A stretch of 64,000 bases of DNA from Methylobacterium brachiatum (GCF_020523825.1 NZ_JAJALK010000002.1:372001-436000), one strand, 5' to 3'; counted from the stretch's first letter, positions 30,184-39,730 are shown. The notes: generated by a model from the sequence alone, not told the origin. Made by a program: numbers and translations.

Positions 30184-32378
30184 CACGCCCTCAGGAGACG
30201 GAGCGCGTTGGCCGTCACCAGGACGGTCGCGCCGGTGTCGGCCAGGATGGCCGGCCAGAGGCCGGTGATGCCTGCGATGGTCGTCACCAGGAACACGGCC
30301 TTGAGACCGAGGGCGATGGCGACGTTCTGACGGATGTTGCCCAGGGTCGCCCGAGAGAGGGAGACCAGCGCGGCCACGTCGCCCACCCGGTCGTTCAGCA
30401 CCGCCGCATCGGCCGTCTCCAGGGCCGCGTCGGTGCCGCCGCCCATCGCGACGCCGACGCTGGCGGCGGCGAGCGCCGGCGCGTCGTTGATGCCGTCGCC
30501 GACCATGGCGACCGGCCCCATCTCCTTCAGGGCCGCGATCTCGGCGAGCTTGTCCTGGGGCAGGAGCTCGGCCTTCACGTCGAGCCCGAGCTCGGACGCG
30601 ACCGCCTCGCCCGTGCGCCGGTTGTCGCCGGTCAGCATCACGCTGCGCACGCCGAGCTTCCGCAGGGCCGCGATGCCGGCTGCCGCGTCGGCGCGGGGCT
30701 CGTCCCGGACCGCGATGGCACCCAGGGCCTCGGCGCCACGGACGACGATGACCACCGTCTTGCCGCCGGCTTCGAGGTCCGCGACCGCGCGCTCGGCCTC
30801 GGGACCGAGCCGCGCGCGCTCGGCGGCGTGGCGCGGGGAGGCGACAAGCACCGTCTGCCCCATGACCGTGGCCTGAACCGCCTTGCCGGGGATGGCGCGG
30901 GCGTCCCGCGTCGGCCGCAGCGGCACCCCGTCCGCGCTCGCCCGGTCGAGGATGGCCCGGGCGATGGGGTGGCTGCTTCCGCTCTCGACCGCGGCGGCCA
31001 ACCCGAGGAGCGAGCGCTCCGACGCGTCCGGTGCGAAGGCCAGGATGTCCGAGACCCGCGGCCGTCCGGCGGTCAGCGTCCCGGTCTTGTCGAACGCGAC
31101 CGTGCGCACCCGCCCGATGACCTCCAGCGCGGCCCCGCCTTTCACGAGCAGCCCGCGCCGCGCACCGGCGGCCAGTCCCGAGGCGATGGCCGCCGGGGTC
31201 GAGAGCACCAGCGCGCAGGGGCAGGCGATGAGGAGGAGCGCCAGGCCCCGGTAGATCCAGGTGCCCCAGTCGGCGCCGAGCAGCGGCGGCACGACGGCGA
31301 CCGCGGCCGCGAATGCGAACGCGACGGGCGTGTAGACCGCGCTGAACCGGTCGATGAAGCGCGCCGTGGGCGACTTCGATGCCTGCGCCTCCTCGACGAG
31401 GTGCAGGATGCGGGCGACCGTGTTGTCGGCCGCCGTCTTGGTGACCCGGACCTGGAGCGCGCCGTCGGCGTTGACGCTGCCGGCGTAGACCGGGTCGCCG
31501 ACCTCCTTGGGCTTCGGGACCGACTCGCCGGTGATGGGGGACTCGTCGAGGCTCGACGCGCCGTCGGTGATCACCCCGTCGGCGGGCACGCGGTCGCCCG
31601 GTCTCACGACCACGACCTGCCCGATGGCCAGCGATGCGGCGGCCACCTCACGGATGGTGCCATCGGCCTCGTCGACAAGGCGGGCGGTCTTCGGCACAAG
31701 GGCCGCGAGCGCCTTGATCCCCGCCCGCGCCCGGCCCGCCGCCACGACCTCCAGCATCTCGCCGACCGTGAAGAGCAGCACGACGATGGCGGCCTCCTCG
31801 GCGGCGTGGATGGCGAGCGCCCCCGCGGTCGCGACCGACATCAGCATCTCGATGGAGAAGGGCGTTCCGGCGAACGCCGCCATGGCCGCGCGGCGACCGT
31901 AATAGGCGAGCCCGACGAGCGCGCCCGGCCAGTAGGCGTACTCGCCCGCCACGCCCGGCGCGACCCGCTCGACCAGGAAGCCGGCGGCGAACAGGGCGCC
32001 GATCAGGATGCCCAGCCGCGCCTTGCGGCTCCGCCAGAGCGGCGGCTCGGGCTCCGCCGCGGTCTCGGCGGACGGGGTGCCGCCCGAGGCTTGCGCCATA
32101 GCCAGGTCCGCGGCCGTGGGAAGCGGCGCGACGCCGTAGCCCAGGCGCTCGATGCGTCCCTCCAAATCGGCCCTCGGCGTCGCGGCCTCGTCGAGCGCGA
32201 GGTCGAGGACCTGGCTGCCGTAGTTCACGCGCACGTCCGCGACGCCCGGCAGCCGGGAGACGGCGGTCTCGATCTTCCCGGCGCAGGTCGGGCAGTCCAT
32301 GCCCTTGACCCTGTAGCGCAGGGCCTGCGGACCGTTCGTGGGGAAGGGGGTGCGGTCCGCGCCGGCGGCCTGGTTCAT
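30183..32378 (-). CDS. zntA: Zn/Cd/Pb-exporting P-type ATPase
   Basis: This 731-residue P1B-type ATPase has one N-terminal metal-binding domain (VKGMDCPTCAGKIE), the transport-site motif LIACPCALVLSTPAAIASGL, the phosphorylation loop VAFDKTGTLTAGRP, the family HP motif ESGSSHPIARAI and the hinge MVGDGINDAPALAAASVGVA. The last membrane region (LKAVFLVTTIAGITGLWPAI then LADTGATVLVTANALRLL) has the Lys and Asp of the P1B-2 class for Zn2+, Cd2+ and Pb2+. It is divergent from a MerR gene and its promoter is at 32426-32456. Confidence 0.95.
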   Translation of the reverse strand: MNQAAGADRTPFPTNGPQALRYRVKGMDCPTCAGKIETAVSRLPGVADVRVNYGSQVLDLALDEAATPRADLEGRIERLGYGVAPLPTAADLAMAQASGGTPSAETAAEPEPPLWRSRKARLGILIGALFAAGFLVERVAPGVAGEYAYWPGALVGLAYYGRRAAMAAFAGTPFSIEMLMSVATAGALAIHAAEEAAIVVLLFTVGEMLEVVAAGRARAGIKALAALVPKTARLVDEADGTIREVAAASLAIGQVVVVRPGDRVPADGVITDGASSLDESPITGESVPKPKEVGDPVYAGSVNADGALQVRVTKTAADNTVARILHLVEEAQASKSPTARFIDRFSAVYTPVAFAFAAAVAVVPPLLGADWGTWIYRGLALLLIACPCALVLSTPAAIASGLAAGARRGLLVKGGAALEVIGRVRTVAFDKTGTLTAGRPRVSDILAFAPDASERSLLGLAAAVESGSSHPIARAILDRASADGVPLRPTRDARAIPGKAVQATVMGQTVLVASPRHAAERARLGPEAERAVADLEAGGKTVVIVVRGAEALGAIAVRDEPRADAAAGIAALRKLGVRSVMLTGDNRRTGEAVASELGLDVKAELLPQDKLAEIAALKEMGPVAMVGDGINDAPALAAASVGVAMGGGTDAALETADAAVLNDRVGDVAALVSLSRATLGNIRQNVAIALGLKAVFLVTTIAGITGLWPAILADTGATVLVTANALRLLRA

Positions 32379-32425
32379 GGTGCGCTCCGTTCGCCCGGAT
32401 CCTGGTCCGGACTGGGAAGGCAGCC

Positions 32426-32456
32426 TACATGCACCCTGTAGTCGCTACAGGGTCAA
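32426..32456 (-). promoter_or_regulatory. MerR-activated promoter of the P-type ATPase gene
   Basis: Read on the minus strand, a -35 box TTGACC (32451-32456) and a -10 box CATGTA (32426-32431) are 19 bases apart. The spacer is filled by a dyad with arms ACCCTGTAG and CTACAGGGT at 32433-32453. This is the distorted-spacer design activated by MerR-family proteins, here by the divergent regulator starting at 32479. The ATPase start codon lies 48 bases downstream of the -10 box. Confidence 0.75.
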
Positions 32457-32478
32457 GGCCGTGCGGACCGCCTCTTCC

Positions 32479-32880
32479 ATGACGATCGGCAGCCTCGCGG
32501 AGGCCACGCAGACCCGTGTCGAGACGGTCCGGTGGTACGAGAAGGTCGGGTTGCTGCCTCCGCCGGCGCGGTCGAGCGGGAACTACCGGCTCTACGGGCC
32601 CGAGCACCTGCGCCGGCTGAGCTTCATCCGCCGCGGTCGAGCCCTGGGCTTCACCGTGGAGCAGATCCGGGACCTGCTCGCCTTGGCGGACGACCGGGAT
32701 CGCTCCTGCGGCGAGGTCGACACCATCGCCCGCGCCCATCTCGCCGACGTGGAGCGAAAGCTGGCCGACCTGACCCGGCTCGCCTCGGAACTCCGCGAGG
32801 TCATCGGCCAGTGCGGCTGCGGGTCGGTCGCCGACTGCCGCATCATCGAGGCCCTGTCGCCGTTGGGTGAACCCGCGTGA
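32479..32880 (+). CDS. MerR-family regulator of the P-type ATPase
   Basis: The 133-residue regulator has the MerR winged helix (MTIGSLAEATQTRVETVRWY then EKVGLLPPPARSSGNYRLYG), a dimerisation helix and a C-terminal Cys loop VIGQCGCGSVADCRIIEALS. A further cysteine is in DRSCGEVD. The set fits the ZntR/CadR/PbrR group. It is divergent from zntA and separated from it by a single dyad that overlaps both promoters. The ATG at 32479 is used because the frame upstream reads through that operator. Confidence 0.9.
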   Translation: MTIGSLAEATQTRVETVRWYEKVGLLPPPARSSGNYRLYGPEHLRRLSFIRRGRALGFTVEQIRDLLALADDRDRSCGEVDTIARAHLADVERKLADLTRLASELREVIGQCGCGSVADCRIIEALSPLGEPA

Positions 32881-32897
32881 GCGATTTGGGCCCGGGG

Positions 32898-33116
32898 TCA
32901 GCGAGCGACGTAGGGCGTCACCAGCACCCGGCTCTCGAAGAGCCCCTTGGCCATGAACCCGCAGCACGCGACGGCGAGGATGGCGACCACAATTGCGACG
33001 AAGGTTCGGCGTGCGGCGGCCCGGACGTGCGGCCTGACGCGACGGCGACGGCCCGCATTCCTCTGGCCCCAAGCATGGCGTTCCACGCGAACCGCCCCGT
33101 TCCGGCCGACGGGCAT
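32898..33116 (-). CDS. Possible small single-pass membrane protein
   Basis: A 72-codon frame ends with a good transmembrane stretch (TFVAIVVAILAVACCGFMAK) followed by GLFESRVLVTPYVAR. The N-terminal half is Arg-rich and may not be translated. It is convergent with the MerR gene, 17 bases away. No family is recognised, and the call rests mainly on the hydrophobic segment. Confidence 0.35.
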   Translation of the reverse strand: MPVGRNGAVRVERHAWGQRNAGRRRRVRPHVRAAARRTFVAIVVAILAVACCGFMAKGLFESRVLVTPYVAR

Positions 33117-33262
33117 CGCGGGCTTGCCCCCGCGACGTTCCGAGGCCTGGGGATACCATGTCGGCGGTCAAGGCCGGAAGGGCCGGCGCTGCCAGCCCCC
33201 GGGAGATAAAAAGACAGTACCGCGCGAGGCGAACTCAGACTAGAACGGCCTCGGAAACCAAG

Positions 33263-33290
33263 AAGCCCACAGGTTGGAACCTGTGGGCTT
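33263..33290. terminator. Perfect hairpin in the gap after merR
   Basis: Arms AAGCCCACAGGTT and AACCTGTGGGCTT are complementary over 13 bases with a GG centre, giving a very stable hairpin. There is no T-run, so it may be a bidirectional terminator or another structure. It lies in the 478-base gap 32881-33358, which otherwise holds only the weak small frame at 32898-33116. Confidence 0.5.
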
Positions 33291-33358
33291 CACACGGGCC
33301 GGAGCCCATGGGTTGCTGACGGCGCACCGTTCAGCGTTGACGGATCGGATATGAGTGC

Positions 33359-34099
33359 ATGGGGCTGGATAGTCAAGCGGAAAAATCGAGGATCCGGGCC
33401 GCACTCTACATCGACGGTTTCAATTTATATCATTCCGTCAACGACTTAGGAGAGCCCTTCCTGAAGTGGTGCAACTTCTGGAAGCTGGGGGAGTCGATCA
33501 TCCCGCGGCAGTCGGAGGAGCTCGTCCGCGTCGTGTTCTGCACGGCCTATTACCCGGGCGACCACAGCAAGAAAATACGCCACGAACGCCTGGTCCGGGC
33601 GCTCAAGCTGGTCGGCGTCGAGACCGTCCTCGGCCACTTCAGCCATGAAGACGCCAAGTGCCGGGACTGCGGCTCCATTTGGCAGAAGCCGACCGAGAAG
33701 GCCACGGACATCAATCTCGCGCTCAGCGTCTACGACGATGCCGTACAGGACGTCATGGATACTGCATATCTCCTGACCGCCGATACGGACCAAGCGGCGA
33801 CAGCCAAGCTGTTCGCCAAGCGCTTTCCCGGCAAGAAGCTCGTCAGCGTCAGCCCCCCCGGCCGGACCCACTCGCAGCACATCCTGTCGCACACCCCGCA
33901 CAAGATCGCGCTCAACCGAGAGCATATCGAGAGGGCGCTGTTTCCGGGGCTCGTCACCGCGGAGGGGCAGGCCTCCGTCATGCGCCCGCACGAGTACGAC
34001 CCGCCGGCCGGCTACGTGATGTGGGACCAGCGTCCGAAGCCCGCGCCCAAGTCGGGGGCGAAAGCGGCCGCGCCGGCGGCGGCGATGCCCGAGCGCTGA
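33359..34099 (+). CDS. NYN-domain (PIN-like) ribonuclease
   Basis: The 246-residue protein has the NYN layout: ALYIDGFNLYHSV near residue 15 with the first acidic residue, a Zn-finger-like CRDCGSIWQKP, then EKATDINLALSVYDDA and AYLLTADTDQAATAKLF with further catalytic aspartates. Such proteins are PIN-fold nucleases, usually acting on RNA. The C-terminal 30 residues are Ala/Pro/Lys-rich. It stands alone between the two metal blocks. Whether it serves defence, RNA turnover or the island itself is not visible. Confidence 0.85.
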   Translation: MGLDSQAEKSRIRAALYIDGFNLYHSVNDLGEPFLKWCNFWKLGESIIPRQSEELVRVVFCTAYYPGDHSKKIRHERLVRALKLVGVETVLGHFSHEDAKCRDCGSIWQKPTEKATDINLALSVYDDAVQDVMDTAYLLTADTDQAATAKLFAKRFPGKKLVSVSPPGRTHSQHILSHTPHKIALNREHIERALFPGLVTAEGQASVMRPHEYDPPAGYVMWDQRPKPAPKSGAKAAAPAAAMPER

Positions 34100-34112
34100 A
34101 CCCGCCGCGGCC

Positions 34113-34589
34113 TCAGGCCGGTTCCCCGCCCCGGTACCGCGCGAACGTCGACCGTCCGTCCTTCCCGAACAGGACGACGTCGTAGGTCTCGGGCTGCATG
34201 TCCTCGACCTCCATGCCGGGCGAACCGGCCGGCATGCCCGGCACGGCCAGACCCGTTCCCTCGGGCCTCTCTGCGAGGAGCCGCTTGATCACCCCGGCCG
34301 GGACGTGCCCCTCGATCACGTAGCCGCCGACCTGGGCGGTGTGGCAGGAGAAAAGCTCGCGAGGCACGCCCAGACGGATCTTGAGCGGGTTCACCGGGCC
34401 CTCGGTCACCGTGACGGCGAAGCCGGCCTTACGCAGGTGGGTGACCCACCTCTCGCAGCAGCCGCAGCTCGGGTCCTTGTTCACCGCGACCGTCGGCAGC
34501 CCCTCCGCCAAGGCGCCCCGTCCGAGCGCCAGCCCCGCCGCCAAGCCCACGAGCACGGCACGTCGGGATGGAATCGCATCGTTCCTCAT
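34113..34589 (-). CDS. DUF411 copper-associated periplasmic protein
   Basis: This 158-residue protein has a Tat-like leader (SRRAVLVGLAAGLALGRGAL) and the DUF411 signature VNKDPSCGCCERWVTHLRKA with a CxCC metal site, followed by LFSCHTAQVGGYVIEGHVPA. DUF411 proteins accompany copper and silver resistance operons and are thought to bind copper. It is the last gene of the minus-strand Cus operon, 20 bases after cusA. The ATG at 34589 is favoured over one at 34595 because GGGAG lies about six bases before it. Confidence 0.88.
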   Translation of the reverse strand: MRNDAIPSRRAVLVGLAAGLALGRGALAEGLPTVAVNKDPSCGCCERWVTHLRKAGFAVTVTEGPVNPLKIRLGVPRELFSCHTAQVGGYVIEGHVPAGVIKRLLAERPEGTGLAVPGMPAGSPGMEVEDMQPETYDVVLFGKDGRSTFARYRGGEPA

Positions 34590-34608
34590 CGTCATCTCCC
34601 GTTCCCTC

Positions 34609-37600
34609 TTACTCGGCCGCCTGAGGCAGCCGCATCGCCTCAGCGTTCGTCCCCTCGCGGACCGCGCCGGCCGGGGGCAGCCCACGCCCCTTCACCAAGG
34701 CGTAGACTGCCGGGATCACGACCAGCGTCAGGACGGTCGAGGAGACCATGCCGCCGATCATCGGCACCGCGATGCGCTGCATGACCTCGGAGCCCGAGCC
34801 GGTGCTCCAGAGGATGGGCATCAGGCCCGCCATGATGGCGACGACCGTCATCATCTTGGGCCGCACCCGCTCGACCGCGCCGACCATGATGGCCCGACGC
34901 AGGTCCGGGCGCGCGAGAGGGCGTCCCTCGCGCCCGCACTGGGCGCGGACCTCGTCGAGGGCGTGGTCGAGGTAGACCAGCATGATCACCCCGGTCTCGG
35001 CAGCGACGCCGGCCAGGGCGATGAAGCCGACCACCACCGCGACCGACAGGTTGAAGCCCATCCACCAGAGCAGCCAGACCCCGCCGACCAGGGCGAAGGG
35101 CAGCGACAGCATCACGATGAGCGTCTCGGTCAGGCGCCGGAAGTTCAGGTAGAGCAGCAGGAACACGATCAGCAGCGTCAGCGGCACCACGACCGCGAGG
35201 CGCGCCTCCGCCCGCTCTAGGTACTCGTACTGCCCGCTCCACTGCAGGGTCGTGCCCTGGGGCAACTTGACCTCGTCGGTGGCTGCCTTGCGTGCCTCGG
35301 CCACGTAGCCGCCGAGATCGCGGCCGGCGATGTCCACGAATATGTAGACCGCGAGCTGGCCGTTCTCGGTGCGGATCGAGGTCGGGCCCCGCGTCAGCTC
35401 GACCTTGGCGACCTCGCGCAGGGGGACCGTGCCCCCGGCCAGCAGCGGTACCTGCACCTCGTCGGCGATGGCCCTGGGATCCGAGCGGAAGGCGCGGGGG
35501 TAGCGCACGTTCACGGTGTAGCGCTCGCGGCCCTCGACCGTGTTCGTCACGGACTGGCCGCCGAGCGCCGAGGCGACGACGTCCTGTACGTCTCCGACCA
35601 TCAGGCCGTAGCGTCCGAGCGCCTCGCGATCTGGGGTGATGTCGAGGAAGTAGCCGCCGATGACCCGCTCGGCATAGGCGCTCGACGTTCCTGGCACGGC
35701 TCGGATCACCCCCTCGACTTGACGGGCGACCCCCTCCATGGCCTTCAAGTCGGTCCCGAGCACCTTCACCCCGACCGGCGTGCGGATGCCGGTCGAGAGC
35801 ATGTCGATCCGGGCGCGGATCGGCTGCGTCCAGGCATTCGACACGCCCGGGAACTGGAGCGCCGCGTCCATTTCCGCCTTGAGGCTGGAGAGGGTTACGC
35901 CGGAGCGCCACTCCGCCTTCGGCTTCAGCGTAATGACCGTCTCGAACATCTCCATCGGCGCCGGGTCGGTGGCCGTGTTGGCGCGACCCGCCTTGCCGTA
36001 GACCGAGGCCACTTCGGGGAAGCTCTTGATGATCCGATCCTGGGTCGCCAGGAGCTCGCCGGCCTTCGTCACCGAGATCCCGGGCAGGGTCGTCGGCATG
36101 TAGAGCAGGCTGCCCTCGTCGAGGTCGGGCATGAACTCCGACCCGAGCTGCCGGGCCGGCCATGCGGTCGCCGCCAGCACGCCCAGGGCGAGGAGGATGG
36201 TGAGCACCCGGGCCCGCAGCACGCCGGCGATGAGCGGCCGGTACAGCCAGATGAGGAGCCGGTTCAGCGGGTTGCGGTGCTCGGGCACGATGCGCCCGCG
36301 CACGAACAGCGCCATCAGGGCCGGCACCAGGGTGACCGAGAGGAGCGCCGCGGCCGCCATGGCGAAGGTCTTGGTGAAGGCGAGCGGCCCGAACAGCCGC
36401 CCCTCCTGGCTCTCCAGGGTGAAGATCGGCAGGAAGGAGACCGTGATGACCAAGAGCGAGAAGAACAGGGAGGGACCCACCTCCGCCGCCGCCTCGACCA
36501 GGACCTCGACACGCGGCTTTCCCGGGGGCGCCCGCTCCAAGTGCTTGTGGGCGTTCTCGATCATGACGATGGCGGCGTCGATCATGGCGCCGACCGCGAT
36601 GGCGATGCCGCCGAGCGACATGACGTTGGCTCCGATTCCGAGCGCCCTCATGCCGGCGAAGGCCATCAGGATGCCGACCGGCAGCATCAGGATGGCGACC
36701 AGGGCGCTGCGCACGTGCAGGAGGAACACCACGCAGACGAGCGAGACCACGATGCTCTCCTCGACCAACGTGTGCCGCAGGGTGTCGATGGCCGCGTCGA
36801 TGAGTTGCGAGCGGTCGTAGACCGGCAGGATCTCGGTGCCGGCCGGCAGGCTTTTCGCCACCTCGGCGAGCTTCGCCTTCACCCCCTCGATCACGTTGAG
36901 GGCGTTGGCGCCGAAACGCTGCAGGACGATGCCGCCGGCGACCTCGCCCTCGCCGTTCATCTCGGTGATGCCGCGGCGCTCGTCCGGCCCGAGTTCGACC
37001 CGGGCTACGTCCCGGACCCGCAGCGGCGTGCCGCCCGAGGTCTTCAGCACGATGTTCTCGATGTCGGCGACGCTGCGGATGTAGCCGCGGCCGCGCACCA
37101 TGAACTCGAACTCGGACAGCTCGACCGTGCGGCCGCCCACGTCGGCGTTGCTCGCTCGGATGGCGTCCCGGAGCTTGTTGAGGCTAATGCCCTGCGCGCG
37201 TAGCCGGTTTGGGTCGACCACCACGTTGTACTGCTTCACGAACCCGCCGACGCCCGCGATCTCGGCGACCCCCTCGGCGCGCGAGGCCCCGAAGCGGACG
37301 ACCCAGTCCTGGATCGAGCGAAGCTCCGCGAGCGTCCGCTCCTTGGCGACCACCACGTACTGGTAGACCCAGCCCACCCCCGTCGCGTCGGGCCCCAGCG
37401 TCGGCGTCACCCCCGCGGGAAGCCGGCTCGCCGCCCCGTTGAGGTACTCCAGCACACGCGAGCGGCCCCAGTACGGGTCGGTGCCGTCCTCGAAGATCAC
37501 GTAGACGAAGGAGACCCCGAAGAACGAGAAGCCGCGGACCACCTTCGCCTTCGGCACCGTCAGCATGGCGGTGGTCAGCGGGTAGGTGACCTGGTCCTCC

Positions 37601-37782
37601 ACGACCTGAGGCGCCTGCCCCGGATACTCGGTGTAGACGATGGCCTGCACGTCCGAGAGGTCGGGGATGGCGTCCAGCGGCAGGGTCCGCAGCGCCAAGA
37701 CGCCGGTCGCGACCGCGAACACGGTCCCGATCAGCACCAGGACGAGGTTGCGGGCCGACCAGCCGATGAGGCGGGCGATCAT
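34609..37782 (-). CDS. cusA: CusA-like copper/silver RND efflux pump
   Basis: The 1057-residue inner-membrane pump is of the monovalent-metal HME-RND type. Features are the N-terminal IPDLSDVQAIVYTEYPGQAP, TGVGWVYQYVVV, the helix-4 motif AIAVGAMIDAAIVMIENAHK of Cus pumps, and ATDPAPMEMFETVITLKPKA in the porter loop containing candidate metal-binding methionines. It should export Cu+ or Ag+ with CusB. It overlaps the end of cusB by four bases. No CusC-type channel gene is adjacent; the TolC-like protein at 25101 or another channel may serve. Confidence 0.95.
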   Translation of the reverse strand: MIARLIGWSARNLVLVLIGTVFAVATGVLALRTLPLDAIPDLSDVQAIVYTEYPGQAPQVVEDQVTYPLTTAMLTVPKAKVVRGFSFFGVSFVYVIFEDGTDPYWGRSRVLEYLNGAASRLPAGVTPTLGPDATGVGWVYQYVVVAKERTLAELRSIQDWVVRFGASRAEGVAEIAGVGGFVKQYNVVVDPNRLRAQGISLNKLRDAIRASNADVGGRTVELSEFEFMVRGRGYIRSVADIENIVLKTSGGTPLRVRDVARVELGPDERRGITEMNGEGEVAGGIVLQRFGANALNVIEGVKAKLAEVAKSLPAGTEILPVYDRSQLIDAAIDTLRHTLVEESIVVSLVCVVFLLHVRSALVAILMLPVGILMAFAGMRALGIGANVMSLGGIAIAVGAMIDAAIVMIENAHKHLERAPPGKPRVEVLVEAAAEVGPSLFFSLLVITVSFLPIFTLESQEGRLFGPLAFTKTFAMAAAALLSVTLVPALMALFVRGRIVPEHRNPLNRLLIWLYRPLIAGVLRARVLTILLALGVLAATAWPARQLGSEFMPDLDEGSLLYMPTTLPGISVTKAGELLATQDRIIKSFPEVASVYGKAGRANTATDPAPMEMFETVITLKPKAEWRSGVTLSSLKAEMDAALQFPGVSNAWTQPIRARIDMLSTGIRTPVGVKVLGTDLKAMEGVARQVEGVIRAVPGTSSAYAERVIGGYFLDITPDREALGRYGLMVGDVQDVVASALGGQSVTNTVEGRERYTVNVRYPRAFRSDPRAIADEVQVPLLAGGTVPLREVAKVELTRGPTSIRTENGQLAVYIFVDIAGRDLGGYVAEARKAATDEVKLPQGTTLQWSGQYEYLERAEARLAVVVPLTLLIVFLLLYLNFRRLTETLIVMLSLPFALVGGVWLLWWMGFNLSVAVVVGFIALAGVAAETGVIMLVYLDHALDEVRAQCGREGRPLARPDLRRAIMVGAVERVRPKMMTVVAIMAGLMPILWSTGSGSEVMQRIAVPMIGGMVSSTVLTLVVIPAVYALVKGRGLPPAGAVREGTNAEAMRLPQAAE

Positions 37783-39329
37783 GGCGTCGCCCCCGTGCCC
37801 GCCGCCTGCCGATCGTCCTTCGGCGCGGTCAGGGACTGCAGCGCGGCCTTCAGGTTGCTCTCGGCGTCGATCAGGAAGTTCGCCGCCGTGACCACCCGGT
37901 CACCGGCCGAGACGCCCTCGCGGATTTCCGTGTAGCCCCGGCCGCGCAGGCCGATCTTCACCGGCTTCGGCTCGAAGCGCCCTTCGCCGTGGTCGAGGAG
38001 CACGACCTGGCGCTCGCCGGTGTCGATGACGGCGTCGTCGGGCACCGCCACCACCGGCTTGGCGTCGCCGGTCGCGATCTCGACGTCGGCGTACATCGAC
38101 GGGCGCAGCGCTCCGTCGGGGTTCGGCAACTCGATGCGCAGCCGGGCGGTCCGGGTTTCCGCCATCAGGTGCGGGTAGATCCGCGTCACGGTCCCGGAGA
38201 AGGTCCGCTCGGGGAAGGCCCGGACCCGCACCGTGGCCTTCTGCCCCTCCGCCACCGCGGCGAGGTCGCGCTCCGGCACGTCGGCGAGCACCCAGACGCG
38301 GGTGTGGTCGACGATGCGGAACAGGACGTCGCCGGACTTGGCCTTCATCCCGTCCGAGACGTTGCGCTCGACCACGACGCCGTCCCGCGGCGAGGACCAG
38401 ACGATGGAGGGCGGCACCTTATGGGTGCGCTCGATCTCGTCGATCACCTCCGGCGGGATGGCGAGGTTCTCCAGGCGCCGCCGGCCGCCCTCGTAGCCGA
38501 TGGAGGTCAGGTACTGGGCCGCGACCGCGTTGATCTCGGGCGCGAACAGGCGCAGCAGCGGCTGGCCTTTGTGGACGTGGTCGCCGGTGGTGACCGGCTC
38601 GACCTTCTCGATGTAGGCGTCGGTGCGCATGGCGATGACGGAGATGCGGCGCTCGTCCTCCTCGACGCTGCCTGGCGCCCGAACCGGCAACGACAGGACG
38701 CGGCGCTCGGCGACCTCGGTCCGCACGCCGGTGCGCTGGACCTTGCCCGGCGAAATCTTCACGCCGCCGCCCTCGTCCTCGCCCGCGTAGACGGGGATGT
38801 AGTTCATCCCCATCGAGTCCTTCTTCGGAACCGGCGAGGTGTCCGGCAGCCCCATCGGGTTGCGGTAATACAGGACGCGGCGATTGCCGGGACCGGCCGC
38901 GCCGGCCGCCATCCCACCCTGGCCCATGTCGTGGCCGGTCATGTCTTTACCGGTCACCTCGGCGGGCATGGCTCCGGCCTCGGCATCCTCGCCGTCGAAC
39001 CGCACGTCCTCGCTGGCGTGGACCGCCCGGAACTCCCGCCCGTCCCCTGTCGCCATCGGCGCGAGCGAATAGGCCGGCTTCCCGTCCGGGTCCCGGTAAT
39101 AGACGACCGGGCCGGACGCGGCGGCGAGACGGGCCGCAGGCGGCCCCGCCGCGGACGGCATCCAGCGCGCGAACCCGTCCCGCGCCCGGTCGACGAACGC
39201 GACCGGCAGTCTCGATGCCGCCCGCGCCGCGAGGTCGGACACGGACGGGCCGTCGCGCCCGACCCAGAGCCCGGTGCCCCAGGCCGCGAGCGCGGCGAGG
39301 GACCCGGCGAACCATGCCGACCGGCTCAT
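37779..39329 (-). CDS. cusB: CusB-like RND adaptor with heavy-metal-binding domains
   Basis: This 516-residue adaptor has an N-terminal anchor, then two short metal-binding modules: PVVYYRDPDGKPAYSLAPM near residue 75 and VLYYRNPMGLPDTSPVPKKD then SMGMNYIPVY near residue 155. A Met/His-rich linker (GKDMTGHDMGQGGM) joins them. The remainder is the usual adaptor core, with VEPVTTGDHVHKGQPLLRLF and VWVLADVPERDLAAVAEGQK. It connects CusA to an outer channel and can hand over Cu+ or Ag+. It overlaps both cusA and the FixH-like gene by four bases (ATGA), so all three are coupled. Confidence 0.93.
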   Translation of the reverse strand: MSRSAWFAGSLAALAAWGTGLWVGRDGPSVSDLAARAASRLPVAFVDRARDGFARWMPSAAGPPAARLAAASGPVVYYRDPDGKPAYSLAPMATGDGREFRAVHASEDVRFDGEDAEAGAMPAEVTGKDMTGHDMGQGGMAAGAAGPGNRRVLYYRNPMGLPDTSPVPKKDSMGMNYIPVYAGEDEGGGVKISPGKVQRTGVRTEVAERRVLSLPVRAPGSVEEDERRISVIAMRTDAYIEKVEPVTTGDHVHKGQPLLRLFAPEINAVAAQYLTSIGYEGGRRRLENLAIPPEVIDEIERTHKVPPSIVWSSPRDGVVVERNVSDGMKAKSGDVLFRIVDHTRVWVLADVPERDLAAVAEGQKATVRVRAFPERTFSGTVTRIYPHLMAETRTARLRIELPNPDGALRPSMYADVEIATGDAKPVVAVPDDAVIDTGERQVVLLDHGEGRFEPKPVKIGLRGRGYTEIREGVSAGDRVVTAANFLIDAESNLKAALQSLTAPKDDRQAAGTGATP

Positions 39330-39730
39330 TTGGTGGCCTGGACGATCAGCTTGTCCTCGACCGTCCCGGTCTCGCCCTGGACCTTCGCGGCCAGCGACAG
39401 GCGCCAGCGGCCCTGCATCCCGAGATGGGCCTTGAAGCGGTAGATGCCGGGTTCGGTCGAGGGGACCTGCTCGACCTTGGTGGCCATCTCCTCCATGGCG
39501 TCGGGGGCCATGTCGAGGCGCTTGGCGAAGATCACCGCGTCGGGCACCGGCTTGCCGGTGCGCCTGTCGAGGAGCCGGACCGCGAGGACCGCGTCGCCGA
39601 CCTTCGCCTCCTCCTGGACGAGTTGGAACTGGTAGTCCTTGACGTCGGCGAGCGCCGGCAGGGCCGGGGTCGACAGGGCGACGCCGAGCAGCGCGGCCGC
39701 GACGGCGCGCGCGAGGGAATTCCTGGTCAC
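39326..39730 (-). CDS. FixH-like periplasmic protein of the Cus operon
   Basis: The 134-residue product has a signal peptide (SLARAVAAALLGVALSTPAL) and a beta-rich domain (YQFQLVQEEAKVGDAVLAVR then LLDRRTGKPVPDAVIFAKRL) with a Met-rich stretch DMAPDAMEEMATK, and ends GMQGRWRLSLAAKVQGETGT. This resembles FixH/YtkA-like proteins found beside cusBA and other copper genes. A GTG start at 39730 is chosen because AGGAG lies eight bases before it. It likely binds or escorts copper in the periplasm. Confidence 0.75.
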   Translation of the reverse strand: MTRNSLARAVAAALLGVALSTPALPALADVKDYQFQLVQEEAKVGDAVLAVRLLDRRTGKPVPDAVIFAKRLDMAPDAMEEMATKVEQVPSTEPGIYRFKAHLGMQGRWRLSLAAKVQGETGTVEDKLIVQATK

